From Tateyamaria omphalii (GTDB lineage Bacteria > Pseudomonadota > Alphaproteobacteria > Rhodobacterales > Rhodobacteraceae), in the NCBI RefSeq assembly GCF_019802125.1, contig NZ_JAHVHT010000001.1, positions 806,001 to 870,000 of the forward strand: 64,000 bases of DNA. The letters run 5' to 3'. Both the position numbers and the translations under genes were made by a program. The notes beneath the pieces are model-generated. The model was given only the letters and a program-made list of their open reading frames with translations, ran no database searches and was not told the origin of the DNA. Each line of letters starts with the position of its first letter. The stretch's first letter is position 1. Positions 28,903 through 37,017 of the stretch are shown here, in pieces.

Positions 28903-28953
28903 GGCACAAACCTCTCGTTTAAGTAGAGATATTCCCGTAATACGTGTTAAGCA

Positions 28954-28965
28954 AACGTATACGTT
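28954..28965. promoter_or_regulatory. 12-base perfect palindrome upstream of the RTX hydrolase gene
   Basis: AACGTATACGTT is a perfect palindrome about 50 bases before the hydrolase start. On the minus strand TTGCTT and TATCTC, 17 bases apart, follow it and could be a weak promoter. It may be an operator site; I cannot assign a regulator. Confidence 0.35.
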
Positions 28966-29125
28966 CGGGAACGCGGCGTCATGTTTTGCCGGGCTTTATG
29001 AGCGGTCTGCGACGAGGTGCCGTGCGTGATCAGAAAATCGGTAGCGAAACGCGCGGCTTAGCGCATGCGGCACCGGAGTTGCACGATTTTGCATTGACCC
29101 GGTTCCCACAATTGAGTCACGTGGG

Positions 29126-29315
29126 GGCGATGGTTCTCGGAAGCCTTTGGCGGATGAGATGAAAAGGGAACGCGGTGCGGTGCCGCCCTGGTGCCAAGTC
29201 CGCGACTGCCCCCGCAACTGTGAGCGGTGAGCGACCCCGATAGGGACCACTGGACGCGATGTCCGGGAAGGTTCGGGGAAGCCGTGACCCGCAAGTCAGG
29301 AGACCTGCCATCACC
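29126..29315 (+). ncRNA. Cobalamin riboswitch
   Basis: The highly conserved elements of the AdoCbl/B12 riboswitch are present in order: AAGGGAA near 29164, the B12-box region GCGACTGCCCCCGCAACTGT (29202-29221), CACTGG, CCGGGAAGG near 29262, a GAAGCC and AAGTCAGGAGACCTGCC at 29293-29309. It ends about 135 bases before the DUF1636 start, leaving room for an expression platform. It should switch off the downstream DUF1636-ABC transporter operon when cobalamin is abundant. The exact 5' border is approximate. Confidence 0.95.
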
Positions 29316-29448
29316 GGCGCATGGTGTGCGTCGGCAACTCAACTCGATACAGGCGGGGCGCCTGGTCAGGAGCACAAGATGGCACAGCGGTCCACACCGC
29401 AGCGACATGGTTCTGTTTCCTCAGCCCTTCCAATCGCCGGAGGCACTG

Positions 29449-29844
29449 ATGGAACACCGCATAACAATCTGCACATCCTGCAAGCACAAGGGCACGCAGT
29501 GTCGGCCCGGTTATGAGTTGATCGAGCGTTTGCGCGCCGCGATTGCCGATGCGGGCGATGCCGTGACAGAAGATTTCGAGATTTCGGGCGTTGCATGCAT
29601 GGCTGGATGCGACCGCCCGTGCACCGTTGCCTATCATGGTACGCGCAAGGCGACTTATCTCTTTGGCGATATTGATCCGGATACGGATGTTGACGATCTG
29701 CTGGCCTTTGCCCGGCAATATGCAGAGCTTGAGGATGGGTGGTGTTCGTCGGTGGACCGGCCAGGAAAGCTGCGCCAGACGACCTTGGCCCGTGTTCCGG
29801 CGGCCATCGTCGCCATCGAACGCACCGAGGCGCGGGCATCTTGA
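29449..29844 (+). CDS. DUF1636 metal-binding protein
   Basis: The 131-residue protein has a CTSC pair near the N-terminus and CMAGCDRPC in the middle, a cysteine set resembling thioredoxin-like [2Fe-2S] ferredoxins. This is the DUF1636 family, often found behind cobalamin riboswitches. Its role in corrinoid or cobalt metabolism is not established. The ATG at 29449 has a strong GGAGG at 29439-29443; longer starts would run into the riboswitch. Its stop overlaps the TTG start of the ATPase gene. Confidence 0.85.
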   Translation: MEHRITICTSCKHKGTQCRPGYELIERLRAAIADAGDAVTEDFEISGVACMAGCDRPCTVAYHGTRKATYLFGDIDPDTDVDDLLAFARQYAELEDGWCSSVDRPGKLRQTTLARVPAAIVAIERTEARAS

Positions 29845-30644
29845 CCACAGCCGCTGATCTGTCGGTGCGCGATTTGTCCTGGGCGCCTGCGCGTGGCGGC
29901 ACGCCACTTCTGCATCCGACATCGTTTGACGTGAAGGCGGGGCGGGTGATGGGCGTGGTGGGCCCCAATGGTGCGGGTAAGACCACGCTCCTTCGGTTGC
30001 TCTACCGATTTCACAAGCCGCGGACTGGCAGCGTGTCGGTTGGCGGCGATGACATCTGGCATCTGTCCGCGCGCGACGTGGCCCGGCGTGTTGCTGCCGT
30101 GCTGCAGGAGCACCCAAGCGACTTTGCACTGACCGTTGCCGAGATCGTGGCACTGGGCCGTACGCCGCATCGGCGCGGATTTGGCGGTGCGGCCGGTGCG
30201 CGCGATCGGGACATCATTCACGCCGCGTTGGCCCGGCTTGAACTGCATCATCTGGGCGACCGGCATCTGGGCACCTTGTCCGGGGGCGAGCGGCAGCGGG
30301 TGATGGTTGCGCGTGCGCTGGCGCAGGAGCCGCGCGTGCTGATCCTCGATGAGCCGACCAACCACCTCGACATCCGCCATCAGCTGGAAGTGCTGGAACT
30401 GATCCGCACCTTGCCGCTGACCATCGTGACGTCGCTGCACGATCTGAACCTCGCGGCCGGTGTGTGCGATGACGTGCTGCTGCTTGAGGCAGGGACCTGT
30501 ATTGGTTTTGGGCCGCCACGCGATGTGCTGACCGAGGCGGCCTTGTCCGGGGTGTTCGGTGTAGAGGCCCGGCGCGAGCATCTGGCCCCCAGCAATACCG
30601 ACCACCTGACCTTTCATCTTGCAAACAAGGGACACCACCGATGA
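29841..30644 (+). CDS. ABC transporter ATP-binding protein (BtuD/FecE-like)
   Basis: The 267-residue ATPase has Walker A (GPNGAGKTT), the signature LSGGERQRV, Walker B (VLILDEPTNHLD) and the H-loop histidine (TSLHDLNLA). This subfamily powers import of cobalamin, siderophores or haem. The start is probably TTG at 29841, which overlaps the DUF1636 stop (TTGA); no ATG fits. The end overlaps the binding-protein gene by four bases. The riboswitch upstream makes cobalamin or a precursor the most likely cargo. Confidence 0.9.
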   Translation: MTTAADLSVRDLSWAPARGGTPLLHPTSFDVKAGRVMGVVGPNGAGKTTLLRLLYRFHKPRTGSVSVGGDDIWHLSARDVARRVAAVLQEHPSDFALTVAEIVALGRTPHRRGFGGAAGARDRDIIHAALARLELHHLGDRHLGTLSGGERQRVMVARALAQEPRVLILDEPTNHLDIRHQLEVLELIRTLPLTIVTSLHDLNLAAGVCDDVLLLEAGTCIGFGPPRDVLTEAALSGVFGVEARREHLAPSNTDHLTFHLANKGHHR

Positions 30645-31576
30645 AATCCATCCTTCTCGCGTCTGTTGCCTGCGCTTGCGTGGCTTCTGTCGCCGTTGCC
30701 GATACGTCGGTTCAAAGCTGCGACCGGACCGTCACGTTCGACACGCCGCCGGAGCGGGCGATTTCCAACGATGTGAATCTGACCGAGATGATGCTGGTGC
30801 TGGGGCTTGCCGACCGGATGGTGGGGTATACCGGGATTTCCGGTTGGAAGACGCTGGACGAGGAGATGCGCGCAGGCGTTGAGGAGCTGCCGGAGCTGTC
30901 GGCCAAGTACCCGTCGAAAGAGGTGCTTGTCGGCGCGGATGCTGATTTCTTCTTTGCCGGGTGGAACTACGGCATGAAGGTGGGCGGAGAGGTCACGCCC
31001 GAGACGTTGGAGCCCTTTGGCATTCAGGTCTATGAGCTGACTGAAAGCTGCATTCACATCATGGACAAGGGCAAGGCCAGCATCGAAGACATGTATGCGG
31101 ACCTGATGAACCTTGGCCGCATCTTTGACATCGAGGACCGTGCGGCCGAGCTGGTTGATGGCTACCGGGCGGAGCTTGCGTCCTTTGCTGAGGGTCTGGA
31201 AACCGGTGAGCCCCTTCGCGCCTTTGTCTACGACAGCGGAGAGGATGCGCCCTTTACCGCGGGTCGTTATGCGATGCCCACGGCCTTGATTGAGGCGGCT
31301 GGCGGTCGGAATGTCATGGACGATTTCGAGAAAAGCTGGGCCTCCGTCACCTGGGAGGAAGTGGTGGAGCGGAACCCTGAGGTGATCGTCATCGTCAACT
31401 ATGGCGAGGTGACGGCGGAACAGAAGCGCGACTTCATGATGTCGAACCCGGCCTTTGCCGATCTCGATGCAGTTAAGAACGACCGCTTCGTCACTTTGGA
31501 GTATGTCGAGGCGACGCCGGGACCGCGCAATATCAAGGCCATCAAGACGCTGGCTGACGCCTTCTGGGGCGAATGA
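30641..31576 (+). CDS. ABC transporter substrate-binding protein (BtuF-like)
   Basis: The 311-residue protein has a Sec signal peptide (LLASVACACVASVAVADT) and a periplasmic-binding fold of the iron/B12 class III type: the N-terminal RAISNDVNLTEMMLVLGLADRMVG lobe, a long linking helix, and a C-terminal lobe ending in TPGPRNIKAIKTLADAF. It should deliver the ligand to the permease next door. A disulfide between Cys in VQSCDRT and ESCIHIM is possible. The ligand is inferred from the riboswitch. Confidence 0.9.
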   Translation: MKSILLASVACACVASVAVADTSVQSCDRTVTFDTPPERAISNDVNLTEMMLVLGLADRMVGYTGISGWKTLDEEMRAGVEELPELSAKYPSKEVLVGADADFFFAGWNYGMKVGGEVTPETLEPFGIQVYELTESCIHIMDKGKASIEDMYADLMNLGRIFDIEDRAAELVDGYRAELASFAEGLETGEPLRAFVYDSGEDAPFTAGRYAMPTALIEAAGGRNVMDDFEKSWASVTWEEVVERNPEVIVIVNYGEVTAEQKRDFMMSNPAFADLDAVKNDRFVTLEYVEATPGPRNIKAIKTLADAFWGE

Positions 31577-31580
31577 GGCG

Positions 31581-32636
31581 ATGACAGCAGACGTGGGCAC
31601 TCCCGTTCGGATGCGGCGCAGAGGCGGAACCGTCGCCTTTGCGCTCTGCGGTCTGATCGTTTTGCTTGCGTCGCTGTCGGTTGCGATTTCCGTTGGGGCT
31701 GTTGGGGTGCCTACGAACACCGTCTGGGGCGTGTTTCTGAACCGGCTGTCGCCCGGGTTGGTCGAGCAGACCTGGTCGCAAGGGCGGGAGGCGATTGTCT
31801 GGGACATCCGCTTTCCGCGCGCGCTGCTGGCGATGATGGTCGGGGCAGGGCTGGCATTGGTGGGCGCAAGCCTGCAGGCAGTCACCCGCAATCCGCTGGC
31901 TGATCCGCATCTGTTGGGCATTTCGTCAGGCGGTGCGTTTGGTGCTATCCTGGCGCTGTTGCACACAGGGCTGTTTCTGGGGTTGCTTACGGTGCCGCTG
32001 CTGGCCTTTGCCGGGGCGCTGGGCGCCACGGCCATTGTGCTAGCCGTGTCGCGTTTTGCGGATGCCACGAGTGCGGACCGGCTGGTTTTGGCGGGCGTGG
32101 CCGTGTCGTTCATCGTGATGGCCGCGGCCAATGTGCTGATCTTTCTGGGCGATCCACGCGCCACGCACACGGTCGTGTTCTGGATGCTTGGGGGTCTGGG
32201 CCTCGCCCAGTGGGACCAATTGATCTATCCGCTGGCGATCCTTTGCCTCTGCGGCGCGTGGCTTGTGTCCCGATCCGCTGCCTTGAATGCGATGACCGTG
32301 GGGGACGAGACTGCATCGACCCTTGGCATTCCCGTCGCCCGTTTCCGTCTGATCGTCTTTGTGGTTGGCGCGTTGATCACGGGAGTGATGGTCGCCTTTT
32401 CCGGGATCATCGGCTTTGTGGGGCTGATGGTGCCGCATGTGGTGCGGATGATGGTGGGCGGGGATTACCGCCGCGTTCTGCCGGCGTCGGCGCTTGTGGG
32501 GGCCATTCTGTTGCTTTGGGCTGACATTGCAGCACGTACCGTCATGGCGCCGGAGGACATGCCGATTGGTATTGTGACGGGGCTGGTCGGTGGTGTTGGC
32601 TTCATCTGGCTCCTGGGGCGTAGACGCCAAGCCTGA
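31581..32636 (+). CDS. ABC transporter permease (BtuC/FecCD family)
   Basis: The 351-residue inner-membrane protein belongs to the FecCD/BtuC permease family with about ten membrane helices. The diagnostic segments are RFPRALLAMMVGAGLALVGASLQAVTRNPLADPHLLGISSGGAFGA and the C-terminal GFVGLMVPHVVRMMVGGDYR. The ATG at 31581 follows the binding-protein stop by four bases. It is the last gene of the riboswitch operon. No TonB-dependent receptor (BtuB) is present in the window. Confidence 0.93.
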   Translation: MTADVGTPVRMRRRGGTVAFALCGLIVLLASLSVAISVGAVGVPTNTVWGVFLNRLSPGLVEQTWSQGREAIVWDIRFPRALLAMMVGAGLALVGASLQAVTRNPLADPHLLGISSGGAFGAILALLHTGLFLGLLTVPLLAFAGALGATAIVLAVSRFADATSADRLVLAGVAVSFIVMAAANVLIFLGDPRATHTVVFWMLGGLGLAQWDQLIYPLAILCLCGAWLVSRSAALNAMTVGDETASTLGIPVARFRLIVFVVGALITGVMVAFSGIIGFVGLMVPHVVRMMVGGDYRRVLPASALVGAILLLWADIAARTVMAPEDMPIGIVTGLVGGVGFIWLLGRRRQA

Positions 32637-32739
32637 CGACGCAGACGGCGCCAAAGTCAGCACGGTTCCGCGGCCCAAGTCGCCAATTTTGCGCGCCGTA
32701 ACGGTCAAATTCTGGCGGTTTTTCGCAACACTGATCTAT

Positions 32740-32760
32740 TTGGTAAAATTTTTTGACCAA
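32740..32760. promoter_or_regulatory. Inverted repeat TTGGT-N11-ACCAA upstream of glcB
   Basis: TTGGTAAAATTTTTTGACCAA has near-palindromic arms (eight of ten positions match) and lies about 70 bases before the malate synthase start. TTGGT/ACCAA half-sites are typical of several GntR-family operators, some of which control glycolate or acetate genes. The site is seen; regulator and role are inference. Confidence 0.4.
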
Positions 32761-32830
32761 TGATGTTTACGATAGGAAACTTTTTCTCTAAGCCTTCCGA
32801 TGACTCGTGTTCCACGTCCCGGAGGACCCC

Positions 32831-34972
32831 ATGACAGCTTACGTAGACCGCAGCGACCTTCAGGTTGCAGACAGCCTCGCGCAGTTCATCGAAAGCCACG
32901 CTTTGCCCGGCACGGGTGTGGCGTCGGCAGACTTCTGGGCGGGATTTTCGGCGCTGGTGCATGATTTGGGTCCAAAGAACCGTGATTTGCTGGCCAAGCG
33001 TGAGGATATTCAAGCCACGATTGACAAGTGGCACATCGAACATCGGAGTGGCGACCATGATGCGGCCGCCTACCGGGCGTTTCTGACAGAGATCGGCTAT
33101 CTGGTGCCCGAGGGGCCGGACTTCGAGATCGAGACAGCCAATGTCGATCCGGAGATTGCGTCGACCCCAGGTGCACAGCTTGTGGTGCCGATCATGAACG
33201 CGCGCTTTGCTCTGAACGCCGCCAACGCGCGCTGGGGGAATCTCTATGATGCGCTTTACGGCACCGATGCGCTGGGCGATTTGCCCAAGGCGGGCGGGTA
33301 CGATCCGGCGCGTGGCGCGCGTGTCATCGCCTGGGCAAAGGCGTTTCTTGATGATGCGCTCCCGCTTTCAGGCGGTGGCTGGGCCGATGTGACGGGGCTG
33401 TCGATCAGCGACGGGACCTTGGCTCTGGACGGCGCGTCCTTGGTGAATCCGTCCCAGTTTCTCGGGTTCGGTGGGGATGAGGAGGCGCAGACCTATCTTT
33501 TCCGCAACAATCATCTGGCCATCGAGATTGTCGTCGACCGCAATGATGTGATTGGCGGGGATGACCCTGCAGGTATTGCGGCGGTCAACCTCGAGTCCGC
33601 GCTGTCCACGATCATGGATTGCGAGGACAGTGTGGCGGCCGTCGATGCCGAGGACAAAGTGCTGGCCTATGGCAATTGGCTGGGCCTGATGAAGGGCGAT
33701 CTGGAAGAAAGCTTTGAAAAGGGCGGCAAGGTCATCACCCGCCGGATGGCCGGGGACCGCAGCTACACCGCGCCTGATGGATCATCCCTGACCATGAAGG
33801 GCCGGAGCCTGATGTTGGTCCGGAATGTGGGCCATCTGATGACAAACCCCGCCATTCACGACCGGGACGGCAATGAGGTGGGTGAGGGGCTGATGGATGC
33901 CATGATCACCACGCTCATCGCCTTGCATGACCTGAAGAAGACCGAAGGCTTGCGCAATTCGGTGTGCGGGTCGGTTTATGTGGTGAAACCCAAGATGCAC
34001 GGGCCGGACGAGGTGGCCTTTGCCGACGAGATTTTCACGCGGGTGGAGAAGGTGCTTGGCCTGCCGGTCAATACGGTCAAGCTGGGCATCATGGATGAGG
34101 AGCGCCGTACGAGCGCAAACCTCAAGGAGTGTATCCGCGCGGCGGAAGCCCGTGTGGCGTTTATCAATACAGGCTTCCTGGATCGGACGGGGGACGAGAT
34201 CCATACCTCCATGGAAGCAGGGCCGATGGTGCCCAAAGGCGAGATGAAGGGCGCGGCGTGGATCGGCGCATATGAGGACCGCAACGTGGATATCGGTCTG
34301 GCCTGCGGGCTGAAGGGTAAGGCCCAGATCGGCAAGGGGATGTGGGCGATGCCCGACCGCATGGCCGAGATGCTGGACGCCAAGATCGGCCATCCGCAAT
34401 CCGGTGCCACCTGCGCCTGGGTGCCGTCGCCCACAGCCGCTACGCTGCACGCCACCCATTATCACAAGGTCGATGTACTGGCCCGCCAGGACGCGCTGAA
34501 GGCTGGTGGTGCGCGCGGCACGCTGGAGGATCTGCTGAGCATTCCGGTGGCCACGGGCCGCAACTTCTCGGACGCCGAGATCACGCGGGAGTTGGAGAAC
34601 AATGCACAGGGCATTCTTGGGTATGTGGTGCGCTGGGTTGATGCGGGCGTGGGCTGTTCCAAGGTGCCGGACATCAATGACGTGGGTCTGATGGAGGACC
34701 GTGCCACATGCCGGATTTCGGCGCAGGCCATGGCGAACTGGTTGCATCATGGTGTTGTGAGCGAGGATCAGGTGATGGCCGCCATGAAGAAGATGGCGGA
34801 GGTCGTGGACCGGCAGAATGCAGGCGATGCAAGCTATATTCCCATGGCGCCGGGGTATGATGGGGTGGCGTTTCACGCGGCCTGTGATCTGGTGCTGAAG
34901 GGGCGCGTGCAGCCCTCTGGCTATACCGAGCCGGTGCTGCATGAGCGCCGTTTGGAGTTCAAAGCGGCCTGA
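32831..34972 (+). CDS. glcB: Malate synthase G
   Basis: The 713-residue protein is of the monomeric G type (about 720 residues), which condenses glyoxylate with acetyl-CoA to malate. Recognisable blocks are [17 protein letters not shown], the [14 protein letters not shown] acidic motif, [37 protein letters not shown], and the near-C-terminal [23 protein letters not shown] ribosome-binding site lies just before the ATG. The enzyme serves growth on acetate or glycolate. A GlcG-like gene follows. Confidence 0.96.
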   Translation: MTAYVDRSDLQVADSLAQFIESHALPGTGVASADFWAGFSALVHDLGPKNRDLLAKREDIQATIDKWHIEHRSGDHDAAAYRAFLTEIGYLVPEGPDFEIETANVDPEIASTPGAQLVVPIMNARFALNAANARWGNLYDALYGTDALGDLPKAGGYDPARGARVIAWAKAFLDDALPLSGGGWADVTGLSISDGTLALDGASLVNPSQFLGFGGDEEAQTYLFRNNHLAIEIVVDRNDVIGGDDPAGIAAVNLESALSTIMDCEDSVAAVDAEDKVLAYGNWLGLMKGDLEESFEKGGKVITRRMAGDRSYTAPDGSSLTMKGRSLMLVRNVGHLMTNPAIHDRDGNEVGEGLMDAMITTLIALHDLKKTEGLRNSVCGSVYVVKPKMHGPDEVAFADEIFTRVEKVLGLPVNTVKLGIMDEERRTSANLKECIRAAEARVAFINTGFLDRTGDEIHTSMEAGPMVPKGEMKGAAWIGAYEDRNVDIGLACGLKGKAQIGKGMWAMPDRMAEMLDAKIGHPQSGATCAWVPSPTAATLHATHYHKVDVLARQDALKAGGARGTLEDLLSIPVATGRNFSDAEITRELENNAQGILGYVVRWVDAGVGCSKVPDINDVGLMEDRATCRISAQAMANWLHHGVVSEDQVMAAMKKMAEVVDRQNAGDASYIPMAPGYDGVAFHAACDLVLKGRVQPSGYTEPVLHERRLEFKAA

Positions 34973-34994
34973 GCCGCAGGTTGAGAGTGCGGGC

Positions 34995-35014
34995 GTGAGG
35001 GGCCAGCCCCTCAC
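34995..35014 (+). terminator. GC-rich hairpin after glcB
   Basis: GTGAGGGGC-CA-GCCCCTCAC is a perfect nine-base inverted repeat. After CTCCCCGGGA a run of seven T follows (35025-35032), so the region may terminate glcB transcription. It is directly followed by copy 4 of the recurrent motif. Confidence 0.5.
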
Positions 35015-35020
35015 ACTCCC

Positions 35021-35047
35021 CGGGATTTTTTTGAAACAGGGAAGAAG
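35021..35047 (+). repeat. Recurrent intergenic motif, copy 4 (diverged)
   Basis: CGGGATTTTTTTGAAACAGG followed by GAAGAAG has the same order as copies 2 and 3: a hairpin, a T-rich stretch, a short spacer and GAAGAAG. It lies between glcB and the GlcG-like gene. Confidence 0.45.
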
Positions 35048-35077
35048 ACCGGGTTCCGGTCTGTCAGGAGAAGACAC

Positions 35078-35503
35078 ATGGCAATTTCATTGCGCAAGGC
35101 GCGGACCATCATTCGCAAGGCTTTGGAGAAGGGCAGGGAGATGGAGTTGAAACCGCTCACCGTCGTCGTGCTGGATGCTGGCGGGCATTTGCAGGCCTGC
35201 GAGCGCGAGGATGGGGCAGCACCCGGTCGGTTCGCGATTGCGCAAGGCAAAGCCTATGGCGCGGTGATGCTTGGCATGGCTGGTACGGCGCAGATGGCGC
35301 GGGCCGAGCAGCAGGCTTACTTCATGACGGCCGTGAACGGGGTTTATGGTGGGCAAGTGGTGCCGGTGCCGGGTGGCGTTCTGGTGCGCGACAAGAAGGG
35401 CGCCGTGATTGGGGCAGTGGGTGTCACCGGCGATACGTCGGACAATGATGCAGCGGCCGCTGTCGCCGGCATCGAAGCTGCCGCGCTGACGGCGGAAATT
35501 TAA
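35078..35503 (+). CDS. GlcG/HbpS family protein
   Basis: The 141-residue protein matches the GlcG/HbpS (DUF336) family: the N-terminal helix ARTIIRKALEKGREM, the VVVLDAGGHLQACEREDGA strand-loop, GRFAIAQGKAYGAVMLGM, and the C-terminal VPVPGGVLVRDKKGAVIGAVGVTGDTSDNDA. HbpS binds haem and some members lie in glycolate operons beside malate synthase; their role there is not clear. An AGGAGA ribosome-binding site precedes the ATG. It follows glcB by about 105 bases. Confidence 0.9.
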   Translation: MAISLRKARTIIRKALEKGREMELKPLTVVVLDAGGHLQACEREDGAAPGRFAIAQGKAYGAVMLGMAGTAQMARAEQQAYFMTAVNGVYGGQVVPVPGGVLVRDKKGAVIGAVGVTGDTSDNDAAAAVAGIEAAALTAEI

Positions 35504-35614
35504 GCACTCACCCCACCTGCGGCTTTTTGCACAGGGGCCTGCGCGCCCGTTCCTCTGGTCTGGGCGCGCTTGCGTGGCGTATATCCTTTGAAACGCAGTC
35601 GCGCAGAGGACCAT

Positions 35615-36394
35615 ATGGCCCGTCCCATCATAGGCATCATCTCGAACCACCACGTCATTCACGAGAGCTACGAGGTGCAGGCGACCGGCCTGATCAACAT
35701 CGCAGCCGTTGCGGACGTGGCTGAAGGCGTGCCCATGATGATCCCGTCCGAGCCCGACAGCATCCGCGTTTCGGATCTGTTGGAGCACTGCGCGGGTTTC
35801 GTGTTTACGGGCGGGCGTGCGAATGTGCATCCCGAGGAATATGGCGAAGAGCCGACCGAGGCACATGGTGATTTCGATCGCAACCGGGACCGGATCACGC
35901 TGCCACTGATCCGTGCATGCGTGGAGCGCGGCCAGCCCATCCTGGGCATTTGCCGGGGGTTTCAGGAAGTGAACGTGGCCATGGGCGGATCGCTGTATCC
36001 CGAGATCCGGGATCTACCGGGCCGTGACAATCACCGGATGCCGCCTGATGGCACGCTGGAGGAAAAGTTCGCGTTGCGCCACGATGTGACCTTTTCCGAA
36101 AACGGTGTGTTCCACAAATTGATGGGCCGCCAGTCCGTGCCGACGAACACCTTGCACGGGCAGGGGATCAAGCATCCCGGACCTCGCGTTGTCGTGGACG
36201 GACATGCGCCCGATGGCACGGCCGAGGCTATCTATATCGATGGGGCGCCTGGTTTCACCCTTTCTGTGCAATGGCATCCCGAATGGAACGCGAAATGCGA
36301 TCCTGTTTCGCGCCCGCTGTTCGAGGCCTTTGGTGCGGCTTGCCGGGACTGGGCGGATGAGGGTCGGGCGCGCCCGGTTCTGCGCTCGGCTTAA
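35615..36394 (+). CDS. Gamma-glutamyl-gamma-aminobutyrate hydrolase family protein (class I amidotransferase-like)
   Basis: The 259-residue protein has a class I glutamine amidotransferase-type triad: nucleophile Cys in PILGICRGFQEVNVAMGGSL, His and Glu in SVQWHPEWNA. This is the PuuD-like peptidase C26 family, which hydrolyses gamma-glutamyl amides such as gamma-glutamyl-GABA of putrescine catabolism. No other Puu genes are here, so the substrate is not fixed. The ATG at 35615 is chosen as the family start (ARPIIGIISNHHV). Confidence 0.9.
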   Translation: MARPIIGIISNHHVIHESYEVQATGLINIAAVADVAEGVPMMIPSEPDSIRVSDLLEHCAGFVFTGGRANVHPEEYGEEPTEAHGDFDRNRDRITLPLIRACVERGQPILGICRGFQEVNVAMGGSLYPEIRDLPGRDNHRMPPDGTLEEKFALRHDVTFSENGVFHKLMGRQSVPTNTLHGQGIKHPGPRVVVDGHAPDGTAEAIYIDGAPGFTLSVQWHPEWNAKCDPVSRPLFEAFGAACRDWADEGRARPVLRSA

Positions 36395-36429
36395 GCGGGC
36401 ATTAACCAGAAGCCGGGCAGGGTGTCGAC

Positions 36430-36996
36430 ATGCCCCGCTACATCCGCTCTGACAGCCCCGATCTGACCTATTTTTTTACCGTTCGAGCCGCGCGGCGCGG
36501 CACGGATTTGTTCCTGCGCGAGATCGACCTGCTGCGTGTCGCGATGCGCAAGACGAAGGATCATCACCCTTTCGAGATTTCCGAGATCGTGGTGCTTGGC
36601 GATGTGATACACACCCTCTGGCGGCTGCCGCCCGGAGATGCGGGTTTCTCGATCCGTTGGAGGATGCTGAAAAGTCTGTTTTCCCGAAGTGTCGATGCGC
36701 CGCAAGACGTTGGTGAACAAAGGCTGCGGCCGGGCGAAAAGGGACTTTGGCAGCGGCGGTTCTGGGAGCATGCGATCCGGGACGCAGAAGACCTTGCGGC
36801 GCATCGCCAGATGATCTGGACCGCACCGGTACAGGCGGGATGGGTGAACCGACCGGAAGAATGGCCCCATTCGTCCATCCACCGGGCGATCGCGCGCGGA
36901 CAGTTTGCGCCCGGTGGCTCTGTTGGGCCGGCGTACCTGCCGCTGGACAGGCGCACGCCACGTGCGCCTTACGGAGTGAATGCCGCTGCATCGTAA
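36430..36996 (+). CDS. Degenerate REP-associated tyrosine transposase (RAYT-like)
   Basis: The 188-residue frame matches RAYTs in order: LTYFFTVRAARRG, VLGDVIHTLWRLPPGDAGFSIRW, LWQRRFWEHAIRDAEDLAAH and the EEWPHSSIHR end. The HxH metal motif usual at DHxHxxW reads Val59-Ile-His61, so the first His is lost. In the block usually reading Y-I-H-x-N-P-V, the residues are Met128, Ile, Trp130, Thr, Ala132, Pro, Val, so the catalytic Tyr appears replaced. The frame is intact, which suggests retention without transposase chemistry. Its stop codon is part of a REP palindrome. Confidence 0.8.
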   Translation: MPRYIRSDSPDLTYFFTVRAARRGTDLFLREIDLLRVAMRKTKDHHPFEISEIVVLGDVIHTLWRLPPGDAGFSIRWRMLKSLFSRSVDAPQDVGEQRLRPGEKGLWQRRFWEHAIRDAEDLAAHRQMIWTAPVQAGWVNRPEEWPHSSIHRAIARGQFAPGGSVGPAYLPLDRRTPRAPYGVNAAAS

Positions 36997-37015
36997 GGCG
37001 GAGGTGTCCTCCGAC
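36994..37015 (+). repeat. REP-like palindrome, copy A, at the RAYT stop
   Basis: TAAGGCGGAGGTGTCCTCCG followed by AC forms a stem GGCGGAGG/CCTCCGAC with one mismatch around a TGT loop. Twenty bases are identical, in the other orientation, to the element after pntB. The RAYT stop codon TAA is its first three bases, and the convergent SDR gene stops two bases after it. Its position next to a RAYT-like gene is what is expected for a REP sequence. Confidence 0.7.
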
Positions 37016-37017
37016 CG

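Noticed and set aside
30614..32170. 518-codon open frame on the minus strand
   Set aside because: It is opposite the binding-protein and permease genes, which have clear family motifs.
33782..35077. 431-codon open frame on the minus strand
   Set aside because: It is opposite malate synthase G, with a His-rich composition typical of antisense frames.
36993..37016. Palindrome considered as an ordinary terminator only
   Set aside because: There is no T tract and an identical 20-mer occurs elsewhere beside unrelated genes, so a REP element explains it better.
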